Made by a program: the position numbers and the translations under genes. From positions 620,001 through 684,000 of the forward strand of contig NC_009767.1 of assembly GCF_000017805.1 (NCBI RefSeq): a DNA stretch of 64,000 nucleotides, read 5' to 3'. Under the pieces are notes generated by a model. That model had not been told where the DNA came from, did no database searches, and saw only the letters and a list, made by a program, of their open reading frames with translations. Of this stretch, positions 17,727 through 27,595 are shown piece after piece. The stretch comes from Roseiflexus castenholzii DSM 13941. Lineage in GTDB: Bacteria > Chloroflexota > Chloroflexia > Chloroflexales > Roseiflexaceae. The stretch's first letter is position 1. Each line of letters opens with the position of its first letter.

Positions 17727-18956
17727 TCACGGCAGGGTGCGACGTCCCGCCGTCCATACGGTCGCTGCGTGACGGTCGGCGAGCCAGGCTTCGGTCTGTT
17801 CGCGCACCCGCTGGAAGAACGCCAGTCGTTGCTCGCGCAACCGGGACTCGGCGAATGACCGCGCGCGTTCGAGGTTGCGCGCTGAGGCGCGTGCCATCCG
17901 CTCCGGGCTGGCGACCATCTCACGGATAACCTGCGCCAGCGCCAGGGCATCGCCGGGAGGAACGAGGTCTTCCGGCGGCAACAGTTCGGGGATGCCGCCG
18001 ACTGTCGAGCCAATGCAGGGAAGCGCGCGCGCCATCGCCTCGATCATCGCGCGCGGCATGCCTTCCTGCCGCGACGGCAGCACGAACAGATCCGCCGCGT
18101 CGAGTTCGGCGCGCACCGCTGCGCCCGTCGTCACCTGCCCGCGAAAGGTCACCCGGTCTGCAATGCCCAGCGCGCGGACGCGCTCTTCCATCTCCGAACG
18201 ATGTTTGCCGTCGCCGACCAGCGTGAGAGACAGATCGACGCCTGCGCGCGCGCATGCCGCCACTGCGTCGATCACCGCATCCGGCGCTTTGTACAACTGC
18301 CCCAGTGTGCCGACGAAGATCAGGCGACAAGGGGCGCCGGGGGCGTGCAGCGGGCGCGGCGCCGGGACAATCGCCTCTTCGGGCAACTCGACATCCGACG
18401 CCGCCACCGCAAACGATGGGCACGGATAGCGCCGTTGGAGCGCCTGCTCGGTGACATAGCATGCCGCCGTGGCGTTCGCGCACTGTTGCCGTAGCCGATA
18501 CGGAAACAGCCAGCGGAAGAACGGGCGCAGCGGATGCCGGACCGCACCGGGCGCAAACACGTCATACGGATCGCTGACCACTTCAACGCCATACGGCCGT
18601 CCTTCACGCCGCAGGGAAGGGTGGAGCAGACCGGCGATCTGCGAACTGACCCGCAGAATGACGGCATCCTCGTTGCCGATCGCGCGGCGTGCCGCCGCGC
18701 GAATCTGCGGCAGGCGCAGCAGGTATTGCTGCGGACCCAGGTACTCCGGGATGGCGGCAAAGGAGACGCGCCGCCCATCGGCGCGCTGCCAGTCGGGGGC
18801 TGCCCGCTGCGCATCGCGCACCCGCGCAACGACGCGCACCTGATCGAAGACTTCCAGATACCGCTGCCAGAAGCGGTACGGAAACTGCGTCTGCGTCCAT
18901 ACCACGCCGTCCGGCGTGCGATCAAAGTGATGTTCCAGCGACACAACCACGCGCAT
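17727..18956 (-). CDS. glycosyltransferase family 4
   Basis: 409 aa GT-B enzyme, the second GT4 in the operon. The C-terminal half shows LIFVGTLGQLYKAPD, VTFRGQVTTGAAVRAELDAA and the EX7E region GMPRAMIEAMARALPCIGST. The N-terminal half (VVSLEHHFDRTPDG) is unlike that of its neighbour, so the two probably use different acceptors. Only two recognisable glycosyltransferases plus the priming enzyme implies a short repeat unit of about three sugars unless others act from elsewhere. Confidence 0.9.
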   Translation of the reverse strand: MRVVVSLEHHFDRTPDGVVWTQTQFPYRFWQRYLEVFDQVRVVARVRDAQRAAPDWQRADGRRVSFAAIPEYLGPQQYLLRLPQIRAAARRAIGNEDAVILRVSSQIAGLLHPSLRREGRPYGVEVVSDPYDVFAPGAVRHPLRPFFRWLFPYRLRQQCANATAACYVTEQALQRRYPCPSFAVAASDVELPEEAIVPAPRPLHAPGAPCRLIFVGTLGQLYKAPDAVIDAVAACARAGVDLSLTLVGDGKHRSEMEERVRALGIADRVTFRGQVTTGAAVRAELDAADLFVLPSRQEGMPRAMIEAMARALPCIGSTVGGIPELLPPEDLVPPGDALALAQVIREMVASPERMARASARNLERARSFAESRLREQRLAFFQRVREQTEAWLADRHAATVWTAGRRTLP

Positions 18957-18971
18957 ATGGTTCCTCTGGTT

Positions 18972-20489
18972 TCAGTATGACTGCCCGGACGCGGGCAGGC
19001 GTGCGACTGATGACAGCGAGAGTGCGATAACGCCAAGCGGCGCGGCGACATTCTTGATAATGTCGAACACGATGTTTTCCAGATCACAGGCAAGCATGTA
19101 GAAGCAGAAGAGCGACAGGAACGGATACAACAGCAGGCGCGCATCACCTGGCGTCAGACCGAAGAGCCAGCGTCGCACCGAACAATTCGCCAGACCAAAG
19201 ATGATGAACGACACCGGCGCAGCAACGAAGCCGAAGTTGAGCATCGCTTCGCCCGCAAGCCCATAGAGTTGCGACGCCTCGAAATCGATGGGGATGTACG
19301 AACCTTTGCCATACAGCGCCTCAGTGCCTTCAAACGTCTTGCTTGGCATCCGTTCGATCAGCGAACGCGGGATCAGCACCGCAAACGCAGCAGCGTAGGT
19401 GCGACCAAAGGCATACTCGTAGTCGCTCTCCGGTCGCGCCAGTTGATAGAGCAGGAACGCCTGCACATCACTGCGTCCCAGATCGCCGAGCAGCAGCGTC
19501 GGGAGATCGCGGCGTGTTGCGCGTTCCAATTCCACGCGCGCAGTCGGGTCTTCAATCAAACGCAGCGCATCAAGACCGGCATTCTTGTAAAACCCATAGA
19601 CGTACATAAACGCGATCAAAAAACTTAACCCAATCACCACAACCTTGCGCGTCACCGGACGAATCCAGAAATGGATCAATCCAACCGCCCAGAACAACCC
19701 CCAAATTGTGTTATTGCGGCTGCCCCGCAATCCGCCGAACATGATTTTCAACACAAAGTAGAGCAGCAACACAATTCCAAGAATCAGCCACGAACGGTAG
19801 AGTGTCGATTTCTGGTTGCGCGCATACACGATGAACATCATCAACGCAATGATGGGAAAACTCTCCGAAATCATGAAAATCTGCCCGAATCCCTGCAAAT
19901 TCAACCGAAGAGCGCGCTGATCGGTGGCAGCCTCGATGAACCCCTGAATGCCTCCCAGACTGAGATAGACGTAGCTTTGAAGGAGCGCAGTCACAACGAG
20001 CGCAACGGCGCCCAGGAAATAAAATCGTTTGCGGTCGATATCCCAGAACGTCGTGATCGGACGTTCGCGCTGGAAGTACATAAGGCGCACGCCGCGGTAG
20101 ACGATCAATCCCACGAGATTCAGGAGCGCCATCCATCCCAACCAATCCCGACGCTCTGCCGGCGGATCGACATAGATCAACCAGTAGCCGGTTGCGACAG
20201 TCAGCAACGGCGCAAAGAAGAAGAAAAACCAGCCAAATGCGCCGGACAGACCAATTGGATCAAAAAGATCAACCCTTCCCCGCACCCAATCCACAGCGTC
20301 GATGCCGATCAGAATGCCCGACATCACAACCGGGATGATGAACCAGTGCCAGCACTGATCCGACAGCGCCACAAAGACGGTCAGCGCCAGCGCACAGACA
20401 TACGTGGCGATGACCAGGCTCTCAAGGGCGCGCCCCGACACTGTTCCCGCACTCCCGTGCGCCAATCGATCGCGTGATGTCACGGTCAT
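18972..20489 (-). CDS. O-antigen polymerase-like membrane protein (Wzy type)
   Basis: 505 aa with about ten hydrophobic segments from residue 27 onward and a large polar loop near residues 315-390, as in oligosaccharide repeat-unit polymerases. Sequence motifs are weak in this family; the assignment rests on topology and on its place between a flippase and glycosyltransferases. It would join lipid-linked repeat units outside the membrane. Its first codons overlap the stop of the flippase gene by 4 bp. Confidence 0.75.
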   Translation of the reverse strand: MTVTSRDRLAHGSAGTVSGRALESLVIATYVCALALTVFVALSDQCWHWFIIPVVMSGILIGIDAVDWVRGRVDLFDPIGLSGAFGWFFFFFAPLLTVATGYWLIYVDPPAERRDWLGWMALLNLVGLIVYRGVRLMYFQRERPITTFWDIDRKRFYFLGAVALVVTALLQSYVYLSLGGIQGFIEAATDQRALRLNLQGFGQIFMISESFPIIALMMFIVYARNQKSTLYRSWLILGIVLLLYFVLKIMFGGLRGSRNNTIWGLFWAVGLIHFWIRPVTRKVVVIGLSFLIAFMYVYGFYKNAGLDALRLIEDPTARVELERATRRDLPTLLLGDLGRSDVQAFLLYQLARPESDYEYAFGRTYAAAFAVLIPRSLIERMPSKTFEGTEALYGKGSYIPIDFEASQLYGLAGEAMLNFGFVAAPVSFIIFGLANCSVRRWLFGLTPGDARLLLYPFLSLFCFYMLACDLENIVFDIIKNVAAPLGVIALSLSSVARLPASGQSY

Positions 20490-21835
20490 CGTTTCACTCC
20501 TGGTCGTACTTGTGAGATGGAGCGCCGCCAGGAAGTTTGCTCACGATCATCTTCCTGGGCTGAGGGCAGCGCGTGCAGCGCATGCTCGACCATCAGCAAC
20601 CCACCCACTGCATGGATCACGGATGTGACCATCGTCGCCAGCGCCGCGCCGGTCAGCCCGAATGACGGGATCAACCAGGCGCAGGCGCCGATGGTTGCGA
20701 CCGTCATCGCCAGAAAGAGAAACGCCTGTGCGCGCAAGCGCCGCACCGCCGTCATCGCATCGCCGACGAACCAGCCAATGTAGCCAACGCTTGCGGCAAT
20801 CATGACCAGAACGAAGATATGGTTGTAGGCGCCGTACTCCGGTCGATAGATCATCGTCAGAATCCAGCCGCCGATCAGCCACGCGATCAGCACACCGATG
20901 CCACCCAACGCCACGGCAATGGCGACGAGGTTGCGGAGCAGCGCGCGGAAGGCGCGCACATTCCCGTCGGCGTAGTGCTGTGCCAGACGTGGATTGGCAG
21001 CGGCAGCGAGCGCGCCGATCACGGTCGTGCCGGCAACCTGAATGGAGGCGATGGCAGCGAAAATACCCAGACTCTCCGCCCCCAGCATGCGCTCGACGAA
21101 ATAGCGCGGGATCGCCGTGCTGAGAGAGACCAGCATAATCCCGACGCCGAGCGGCAGCGCCATCCATGCCAGGTTTCGTGCGACCGCCATGCGCTGCCGG
21201 GGCGCCGCCGATGGATGCACTATCGAAGCACCCCGCACCGCAGAGAGACCTTGAGGGATGTCGTACACTGCCAGCACTGTTGCCCACGCGCCCGCCATTC
21301 CGACTACGCCCCACAACACCGATCCACTGAGATAGACGCCGGTCGCCAGAGCGAATAGCGACATCGCGCCTTTCAGGATCATGCCCCAGGCGATCCGATC
21401 CATCCGTTCGAGGCGTTGGAGCAGACCATAGAAAATATCGCTGATCGATTCACACGCCTTTGCGCATCCGACTGCAAAAATGGTCAAACTCGTCTGCCAC
21501 GGATACCCGATAGCCAGCACGATGCCGGCAATTGCCAGCAGTGCCAGCGTCGTTGTTGCCAGGCGCACGCCGAGATAATCACGAAACTGATACTGTTGTC
21601 GCGCATCTGTCGCCTGAATGGTGCGCAGGTGCAGGTTCGAGAGCATGAAGACCGGCGCAGTAATTGCCAGACCAAGCGCAAAAACGCCAACCATTTCGGG
21701 CGAACCGAGTTTTGCCAGCGCCATCAGCATGCCCCACTGACACGCGGCATACACCACATTCCCGACGAACGTCCAGGAAAAGTTGGCGCGTAGCGAGAGA
21801 CGCGCGAATGGTTGATTGTCACTCTCTGCCGTCAT
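20486..21835 (-). CDS. polysaccharide flippase (Wzx/MATE-like)
   Basis: 449 aa polytopic protein with 12-14 hydrophobic segments beginning near residue 15 (FSWTFVGNVVYAACQWGM is typical of Wzx N-termini) and LGSPEMVGVFALGLAITAP. It flips undecaprenyl-linked oligosaccharides across the membrane. The ATG at 21835 was chosen over the upstream start at 21898 because the latter overlaps the preceding coding region and adds a polar leader. Works with the Wzy-like polymerase encoded directly downstream. Confidence 0.85.
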   Translation of the reverse strand: MTAESDNQPFARLSLRANFSWTFVGNVVYAACQWGMLMALAKLGSPEMVGVFALGLAITAPVFMLSNLHLRTIQATDARQQYQFRDYLGVRLATTTLALLAIAGIVLAIGYPWQTSLTIFAVGCAKACESISDIFYGLLQRLERMDRIAWGMILKGAMSLFALATGVYLSGSVLWGVVGMAGAWATVLAVYDIPQGLSAVRGASIVHPSAAPRQRMAVARNLAWMALPLGVGIMLVSLSTAIPRYFVERMLGAESLGIFAAIASIQVAGTTVIGALAAAANPRLAQHYADGNVRAFRALLRNLVAIAVALGGIGVLIAWLIGGWILTMIYRPEYGAYNHIFVLVMIAASVGYIGWFVGDAMTAVRRLRAQAFLFLAMTVATIGACAWLIPSFGLTGAALATMVTSVIHAVGGLLMVEHALHALPSAQEDDREQTSWRRSISQVRPGVKR

Positions 21836-21861
21836 GGATGCTTGTTCCGTCAACAATTCGC

Positions 21862-24516
21862 CTACAGCGCAATGACCATCGGCAACAGAACGGTCCATCG
21901 CGGCGGGTCAATCCTGAGAATACGCGCAGCAAGACCGCCGACCGACAGCGAATCAATCGTCAGATAATCGCCCGACACGTCGAAAGGCAGATCGGCGTCC
22001 GTCTCCGCATCCACGACACGGCGCGGCGCGGCATCGAACCCAATCGCGCGCCAATTGACGGTCACCACAGTGGTGGTTGTTGTTTCCGCCGGGTTGTACA
22101 CCGTCACATAATCTCGACCGAATCGTTCAACCAGAACACCGCGGCTGGCAGTCGCATATGGAATCGGTTGCCAACCGGCGACATTCAAGGCGTGAACCAT
22201 GTGCAGGTGGCGTTGATACGCCTGCACCACCGACCGGGCAGGAGGCTCGCTCCAGAAGTAACGTTCCGGGTTAGCGCCATAACGATCAATATTGATATAG
22301 ACGCCTTTTGCCGTATAGAGCGGCAGATAGCGATTTATCTGGTCCAGAAAGGCGCGTTCGCCGGATGCGCGTTCAAAGCGCACGCTGAAGGTAATAGGAC
22401 GCTGGTATGCTCCCATTCGAATCCGATTAATCAGGCGAATTTTGTTTTCCAATGTCTCATCGTACAACTCATCGATCAGCCGTCCATTACGTTCGATTTT
22501 GACAAATTCCTCAAGGACGTAATCTGCATCCTGATATAAAATCCCGCTGATTGGTGCGCCGCTCGTCGCAATCGGCGCATCAGCCGGCAGCGAGGCGCGC
22601 AGCGCCCGGAGAAACGCCAGTGTGGTCAGATGTTCAAGCGCCACAACACGTCCGGTTGCGCGGTCGTAACTGAGTGGCAGTGAAGCCGTGCGCAGCGCGC
22701 GCGGGTTGAAATCCGGGCGCAAATAGACCCCGACAGTATCGACGGCAACGCCGTGATAGAGGTTTATTCCTTCGTCGGGATGGGTATCGAGATATGCCGG
22801 ACCGTAGAGTCCATTGGCGCGTTTGACGATTTCCAGGTTCAACTCCCCAAAATTGCGCACTATCGTGGGTGCGGGCGTGGTGCGCGGTTCGTTCGATAGC
22901 GCCACGTCAATGCCGGGATCGGGGTTGAGTCCATCGAAAATGCAGCGCCGAAATCCTGGTTCCCAGGGCACTTCGGTAATCAGCGACGCGAAACTGATCG
23001 AATTGAGCCAGCGACCATCGGCATCCTGCAACAGTGATGCCTCGAATGGCGCGGGCAGGCGAAATGTGCCGATCAGGAAGTTCGGACCATTGCTGACCGT
23101 CATCTGATACGCTTCGGCGCGCCGCCATCCGCTGCCTTGCTCGCGTTCGAGCACCGGTCCGTACATTTGCCCGTTGCTCCGTTGTCTGGTACAGGTCGCA
23201 AATGGATACGATCCGGTGCATGTTTCGGCGAATGGCTGTCGCCCTCGTTCAATGTCCTCGTACAGGGCGAAGCAGGCGGCGATGTCCGCTTCCCATGTCT
23301 GGACGCTCCCGGTGGACGATGGCGATACTCTCAGGCGCATCCCGCGATCATAGTAGCCGTGGGGCCAGATGTAGACCAGGTCATCAACGCCGAAACGCCG
23401 ATTCTGCGCCTTGTACCGCCCCCAGATAGCGCCAATCCGATAGTCGCGCGGGTCGGGAAAGGCATCGTAGCGGTATTCCTCCAGCACAACCATGGTTGTT
23501 TTGCGCGGCAACCTGCCCGCATACGCCTGAGGGTAGATGGCAATGTATTTCGCATATGCCGAGCGCAATCCCCACGCCGGTTCATCCGGCACGAAGAGCG
23601 ACAATGCAAACGAAACCGTGTTCTTGAAGCGTATGTGCTCGTTGTAGACGCCAAGATGGAAACATGCATCATATGAACGTCTCTGTGTGTCATAACGGAC
23701 ATAGTATGCTGCTGGGCGCTCAGGGTTGATCGAAAGCGCAAGACCGGATCGATCATCACTAATCAGGTTGAGACCATTCAGGTTAATGTCGATATCGGTT
23801 TTTAAGTGGAAACTACTGTCACCGAATGATCCAATATCGACAAGTTTCTGAAGGACCGTTTTATACGGCTCGTTGCGCCTGATGATGCGTTCTCGCTCGT
23901 CGAAATGGTGATACCAGTATCGTTCGGTCATGTCGATCGGAATTGAGAGACATGCCTCGATAGCACGGGATTGCAATTCGTAGTCGGTGTTGACAAGTGT
24001 TACTTCCAGATCGATGTGATTCGCATATTCGATCCATTTTTCGATTGCTTGAACCCCCATTGTCCGGTTCTCGCGGGTTATCATCAGGATGTTATCAATC
24101 TGTTCGACGCGCGAGGTTGTGGCGCTCTGCGGATTCAGGAGCGGATTGCCACGCGGATCGAAGAGATGGATCGCCAGATCATTGCCCGTTGGCAGCGAAA
24201 AGGTCTGTCCCTGCACGTCCATGCGCACAAATCTGCCGATCTGCCGGTCAAATACGAGGGTCAACCCATCGCGGGTTTGCAGCGTCACCTGCCCGGCGCT
24301 GTCTGTGGTCGGTGCGGCAGCTATTGGCGCCAATGCTGTGGGAACGGCGGTCGGATCGGCCGCTGTGTGTTCGATTGTCGCGGGAGGCGCGCTGCCGGGC
24401 GATGCTGTTGGCTCCAAAGGAAGAGGGCTGCCCGAACCGCAAAAGGAGAGCAGTGAGAGTGCCAGCGATAGTCCCAGTGCGCACCGCGCTCTTGTTTTCG
24501 GGAAAAGCATCCGCAT
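21862..24516 (-). CDS. large secreted protein of unknown function in the polysaccharide operon
   Basis: 884 aa, preceded by AAAGGGA. An N-terminal signal segment (residues 8-27, ending LSLLSFCGSG) may be a weak lipobox, followed by a 50-residue Pro/Thr/Ala linker. The mature part is rich in beta strands and aromatics (for example VVLEEYRYDAFPDPRDYRIG and YIWPHGYYDRGMRLRV) and has an alpha/beta C-terminal region; this layout is like glycoside hydrolases or lyases, but I recognise no catalytic signature. The protein ends WTVLLPMVIAL, similar to the end of the surface protein at 37505. A role in trimming or anchoring the polysaccharide is possible from context only. Confidence 0.72.
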   Translation of the reverse strand: MRMLFPKTRARCALGLSLALSLLSFCGSGSPLPLEPTASPGSAPPATIEHTAADPTAVPTALAPIAAAPTTDSAGQVTLQTRDGLTLVFDRQIGRFVRMDVQGQTFSLPTGNDLAIHLFDPRGNPLLNPQSATTSRVEQIDNILMITRENRTMGVQAIEKWIEYANHIDLEVTLVNTDYELQSRAIEACLSIPIDMTERYWYHHFDERERIIRRNEPYKTVLQKLVDIGSFGDSSFHLKTDIDINLNGLNLISDDRSGLALSINPERPAAYYVRYDTQRRSYDACFHLGVYNEHIRFKNTVSFALSLFVPDEPAWGLRSAYAKYIAIYPQAYAGRLPRKTTMVVLEEYRYDAFPDPRDYRIGAIWGRYKAQNRRFGVDDLVYIWPHGYYDRGMRLRVSPSSTGSVQTWEADIAACFALYEDIERGRQPFAETCTGSYPFATCTRQRSNGQMYGPVLEREQGSGWRRAEAYQMTVSNGPNFLIGTFRLPAPFEASLLQDADGRWLNSISFASLITEVPWEPGFRRCIFDGLNPDPGIDVALSNEPRTTPAPTIVRNFGELNLEIVKRANGLYGPAYLDTHPDEGINLYHGVAVDTVGVYLRPDFNPRALRTASLPLSYDRATGRVVALEHLTTLAFLRALRASLPADAPIATSGAPISGILYQDADYVLEEFVKIERNGRLIDELYDETLENKIRLINRIRMGAYQRPITFSVRFERASGERAFLDQINRYLPLYTAKGVYINIDRYGANPERYFWSEPPARSVVQAYQRHLHMVHALNVAGWQPIPYATASRGVLVERFGRDYVTVYNPAETTTTTVVTVNWRAIGFDAAPRRVVDAETDADLPFDVSGDYLTIDSLSVGGLAARILRIDPPRWTVLLPMVIAL

Positions 24517-24543
24517 AGGTTCCCTTTCAGGCGTTCGCAGCAC

Positions 24544-26052
24544 TCAGCGATCAGGCGTAATCTGCACCTGCGCCGTCATATTCCAGCGCAAACGTGCATC
24601 GATGTGATCTGGCGTAATGATGACGGTGTACAGCGTTGCATCACCTTCCCGCCCGGTTCCCAGTGGTCTGATACCGGACACTTTGCCGGAAATTTCGAGG
24701 TCGGGCAATGAATTGAACCGGATGATCGCCGGTGCGCCCTCATGCAGGCGTGTCACGCTCAGTTCGCTCAGGTTGGTTGTTTCGATGCGCCAGCCGCGCA
24801 CATCTGCCAGGCGCACGGCAACAATCTGCGGATCGGCAATCTCACCGGCTTTGACATTGAGCGCTGCGACAATTCCTGCAATTGGCGCGCGCAGGATGGC
24901 GCGTTCGAGTGCGCGTTCAGCCTGTTCGAGCGTCGCCTGCGCTTCCTCGACCCGCGCGCGCGCCATCGCCGCTTCAGCGGGCCGCGCCCCTGCCAGCAAG
25001 CGTTCCAGTTCGGCTTCGGCAATGGCGACGTCCGCCTGTGCTGCTTCGATTGCGGCGGCACGCTGCTCTCCCTGAAGGCGCGCCAGGTCCTCCTCCGCCT
25101 GCGCGACGGCGGCGCGCGCTGCGGCAAGTTGATCGGGAGCAGGACCTGCCAGCAGACGCTCAAGACGCGCTCTGATGGCATCGACCCGCGCTTCTGTGGC
25201 GGCAATGCCGGTGCGTTCCGCCTGCACCGCCGCGTCATACGCCACACGCGCCTGTTCGAGCGCCTTCTCGGCGTTGTCCATCGCCAGCCGCGCCGTGACC
25301 TCGCGGGTGCGCTGATCGGACGTCAGTGGTTCGGATCGCGCCTGATTTTCGTCGCGAATGCGAGCGTATTCGGTCTGCCGCTCGCGCAGCAGATTGGCCG
25401 CCTGTTCCATCTGGAGCCGCAGCGTCGTCTTTTCGAGCGACAGGCGATCACGGGTGGCCTGGAGATCGGCTTCCGCCTGGCGCAGCTCGGCGCGCAGCGC
25501 CCGTACATCCGCCGGATCTGGTCCGGCTTCCAGGCGCGCGAGTGCAGCGCGCGCGGCATCGAGCCGGGACTGTGCAGCGGCTCTGGTGTGGGAGGTAACG
25601 GCGTTACTCACCTCGCGCAATCGCGCCTGGGCGCGCGTCAGTTCTGCCTGCGCGCGCTGAATATCAACCGGTGTGGCAGCGCTCATCAGCAGTTCGTAGT
25701 GTGCCTGCGCCGCCGACAAATTGGCGCGCGCCTGCGCAATGCGTGTCTCCAGTTCATCCGTATCCAGGCGCGCTAACGGATCACCCGCGCGGACCATATC
25801 GCCTTCGCGCACCAACACCTCACGCACGGTTCCAGGCATAGCGAAACGCAGATCAACATGACTGACCGGCGCAACAATCCCATTCGCCACAATGGGTTGC
25901 ACCACTGGCGCCAGGACCGGCGGCGGCGCGCTCTCCGCTGACGCTTCTGCGCTCAGCGACGGCGAGACCCGCTGTGATGCAATCAGAACGCCTCCCGCCA
26001 GAAAAAGGAGCGCCAGCGCTCCGACCACGAATCTGGACACAGGAAACGGCAT
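24544..26052 (-). CDS. HlyD/RND-type membrane-fusion (adaptor) protein
   Basis: 502 aa. One N-terminal membrane segment (about residues 7-27), a biotinyl-lipoyl-like half-motif (VSHVDLRFAMPGTVREVLV, then VRAGDPLARLD), a very long Ala/Arg/Glu-rich coiled-coil hairpin from about residue 75 to 335, the second lipoyl half (APIAGIVAALNVKAGEIAD), and a beta-barrel region. Adaptors of this kind join a membrane pump to the outside, yet no pump gene is adjacent. GGAGGTGG precedes the ATG at 26052. In a polysaccharide operon of a cell lacking a typical outer membrane it may form part of an export conduit (inference). Confidence 0.85.
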   Translation of the reverse strand: MPFPVSRFVVGALALLFLAGGVLIASQRVSPSLSAEASAESAPPPVLAPVVQPIVANGIVAPVSHVDLRFAMPGTVREVLVREGDMVRAGDPLARLDTDELETRIAQARANLSAAQAHYELLMSAATPVDIQRAQAELTRAQARLREVSNAVTSHTRAAAQSRLDAARAALARLEAGPDPADVRALRAELRQAEADLQATRDRLSLEKTTLRLQMEQAANLLRERQTEYARIRDENQARSEPLTSDQRTREVTARLAMDNAEKALEQARVAYDAAVQAERTGIAATEARVDAIRARLERLLAGPAPDQLAAARAAVAQAEEDLARLQGEQRAAAIEAAQADVAIAEAELERLLAGARPAEAAMARARVEEAQATLEQAERALERAILRAPIAGIVAALNVKAGEIADPQIVAVRLADVRGWRIETTNLSELSVTRLHEGAPAIIRFNSLPDLEISGKVSGIRPLGTGREGDATLYTVIITPDHIDARLRWNMTAQVQITPDR

Positions 26053-26128
26053 GTTCCACCTCCATCTGATGTGTCTGGAACTGCTCTTCGACGTTAGCGT
26101 CGTGTCAGGCGGGTTGCACGGCAAACAT

Positions 26129-27595
26129 TTACTGTTTCGGGGATTGGGACGAAGCAGTGGACGCTGACGACATTGATATGCTGCGAGATGATTTCTCCTC
26201 AGCAACAGCCAGCGACTCGATCAGGCGTTTCCCAAACATCGGGCGCGACATTACAGACACGAAAGCGCCGATGCGGGAAGCCGCGTCATGATCTGGAACA
26301 CCGGTCAGCACGATACCCGGCAGCCGAATGCGCGCCTGATCCAGGAGCGCGCGCGCGGCTGCGGCAGCAGCGTGGGGCGTCGTTTCAGCGCGCAACACGA
26401 GCAGCGCGGCATCCGCCGCCTGTGCCAGCAGCAGCGACTCGGCGGCGCTGAGCAGCGCAGGAGCGGCAATGATGATGAAATCGGCATGCTGATACAACTC
26501 GCCGATCCGTTCGCGCAGGCGAGGCGAGTCGAACAGGATCAGGGGATTCGCAACCGGTTCGCCAGCCGGAAGCAGCATCAGATTGGCAACCGATGTCGGC
26601 TGCAAATACCGGTACACCGGCAGAGAGTGGGTGCATGCCAGCGCCGCGTGCAAACCGGTGTCACCCGACAGATTGAACCAGGAGTGGAGTGTCGGATGGC
26701 GCAGATCGGCATCGACCAGAATGACCCGCTGCCCAAGCCGGGCATAGATGGCAGCCAGATGTACCGCAACAGCGTAGGCGTCTGCCAGCGGCTCCGCACT
26801 CGTTGTCGTCAGCGAGCGCGCCGGGTTATCGGCAAGGGCGCTTCGCGTGCGCACCGCCAGCATCCAATAGTCTTCGGCAGACGTGTCATCGCCATCACCA
26901 ATCGAGCGGCGGCGCACATCATTGTTGATCGACCGCGCGCTGACGGCAGCCAGAACAGGCGCGCCAACTGCGCAGACCGCTTCATCGCCGTTTTTGATCG
27001 TCTGATCGACATACTCACGTACCAGTGCAATGCCGGACATACCAAGCAACCCGAAGATCAGACCGAGCAGCGTATCGCGCAGTGTCTTTGGACTTGCCGG
27101 AACAGCATCAGCCCAGGCAGGCTCAACAACGCTCAGACCACGCGCACCGCTCCCATATGAGCCGGTGAGCAACTGCCGATCCTGCTCTTGCAGGAGGCGC
27201 ACCAGTTCGTTCGCAATGTCGGCGGCGCGCTGCGGCGAACGATCGCGCGCAGTCACCACAATCAGTTGCGTATCGCGGATGGTGGAAACCCGCACTTGCT
27301 GCATCAGACGTTCAGGCGTCGTTTCCAGCCGCAAGTTGGCGATGACCATTTCATACAGGGGTCGTTTCTTCAAGAGTTCAGCGTAGGTGCGCGTCAACTG
27401 CTGACTCATCAGCACCGACTCATAGTCGGGCGCTGCCGTTCCTCGCCCCTGATTGACTAACACGGTGGTAGACGCCTGATAGATCGGCGATTGAAATACA
27501 CTGACAAGGAGCGCCAATACACCGACGAAACCGCCGCCCACAATCACCAGACGCCACTGCCTGCGCACAAGTCGATGCACAAATTGTGTATCCAC
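26129..27595 (-). CDS. Wzz/BY-kinase-like protein with degenerate ATP-binding site
   Basis: 488 aa. A chain-length-determinant (Wzz) domain lies between membrane segments at about 15-34 and 173-193, followed by a CpsD/Wzc-type cytoplasmic domain. The Walker A position (about 261-275, SAEPLADAYAVAVHLA) lacks the Gly-Lys-Ser/Thr; Walker A' (VILVDADLRHP, 291-301) is intact; the Walker B position (FIIIAAPALL, about 373-382) has Ala where the family has Asp. The C-terminus has no tyrosine cluster. It should not phosphorylate and may act as a structural co-polymerase. The start is GTG 27595, 8 bp after GGGGAGG. First gene of the operon. Confidence 0.85.
   Translation of the reverse strand: MDTQFVHRLVRRQWRLVIVGGGFVGVLALLVSVFQSPIYQASTTVLVNQGRGTAAPDYESVLMSQQLTRTYAELLKKRPLYEMVIANLRLETTPERLMQQVRVSTIRDTQLIVVTARDRSPQRAADIANELVRLLQEQDRQLLTGSYGSGARGLSVVEPAWADAVPASPKTLRDTLLGLIFGLLGMSGIALVREYVDQTIKNGDEAVCAVGAPVLAAVSARSINNDVRRRSIGDGDDTSAEDYWMLAVRTRSALADNPARSLTTTSAEPLADAYAVAVHLAAIYARLGQRVILVDADLRHPTLHSWFNLSGDTGLHAALACTHSLPVYRYLQPTSVANLMLLPAGEPVANPLILFDSPRLRERIGELYQHADFIIIAAPALLSAAESLLLAQAADAALLVLRAETTPHAAAAAARALLDQARIRLPGIVLTGVPDHDAASRIGAFVSVMSRPMFGKRLIESLAVAEEKSSRSISMSSASTASSQSPKQ

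Noticed and set aside
19671..20477. 268-aa + strand frame opposite the polymerase gene
   Set aside because: No domain and strongly polar composition; the - strand frame has the expected membrane segments and operon coupling.
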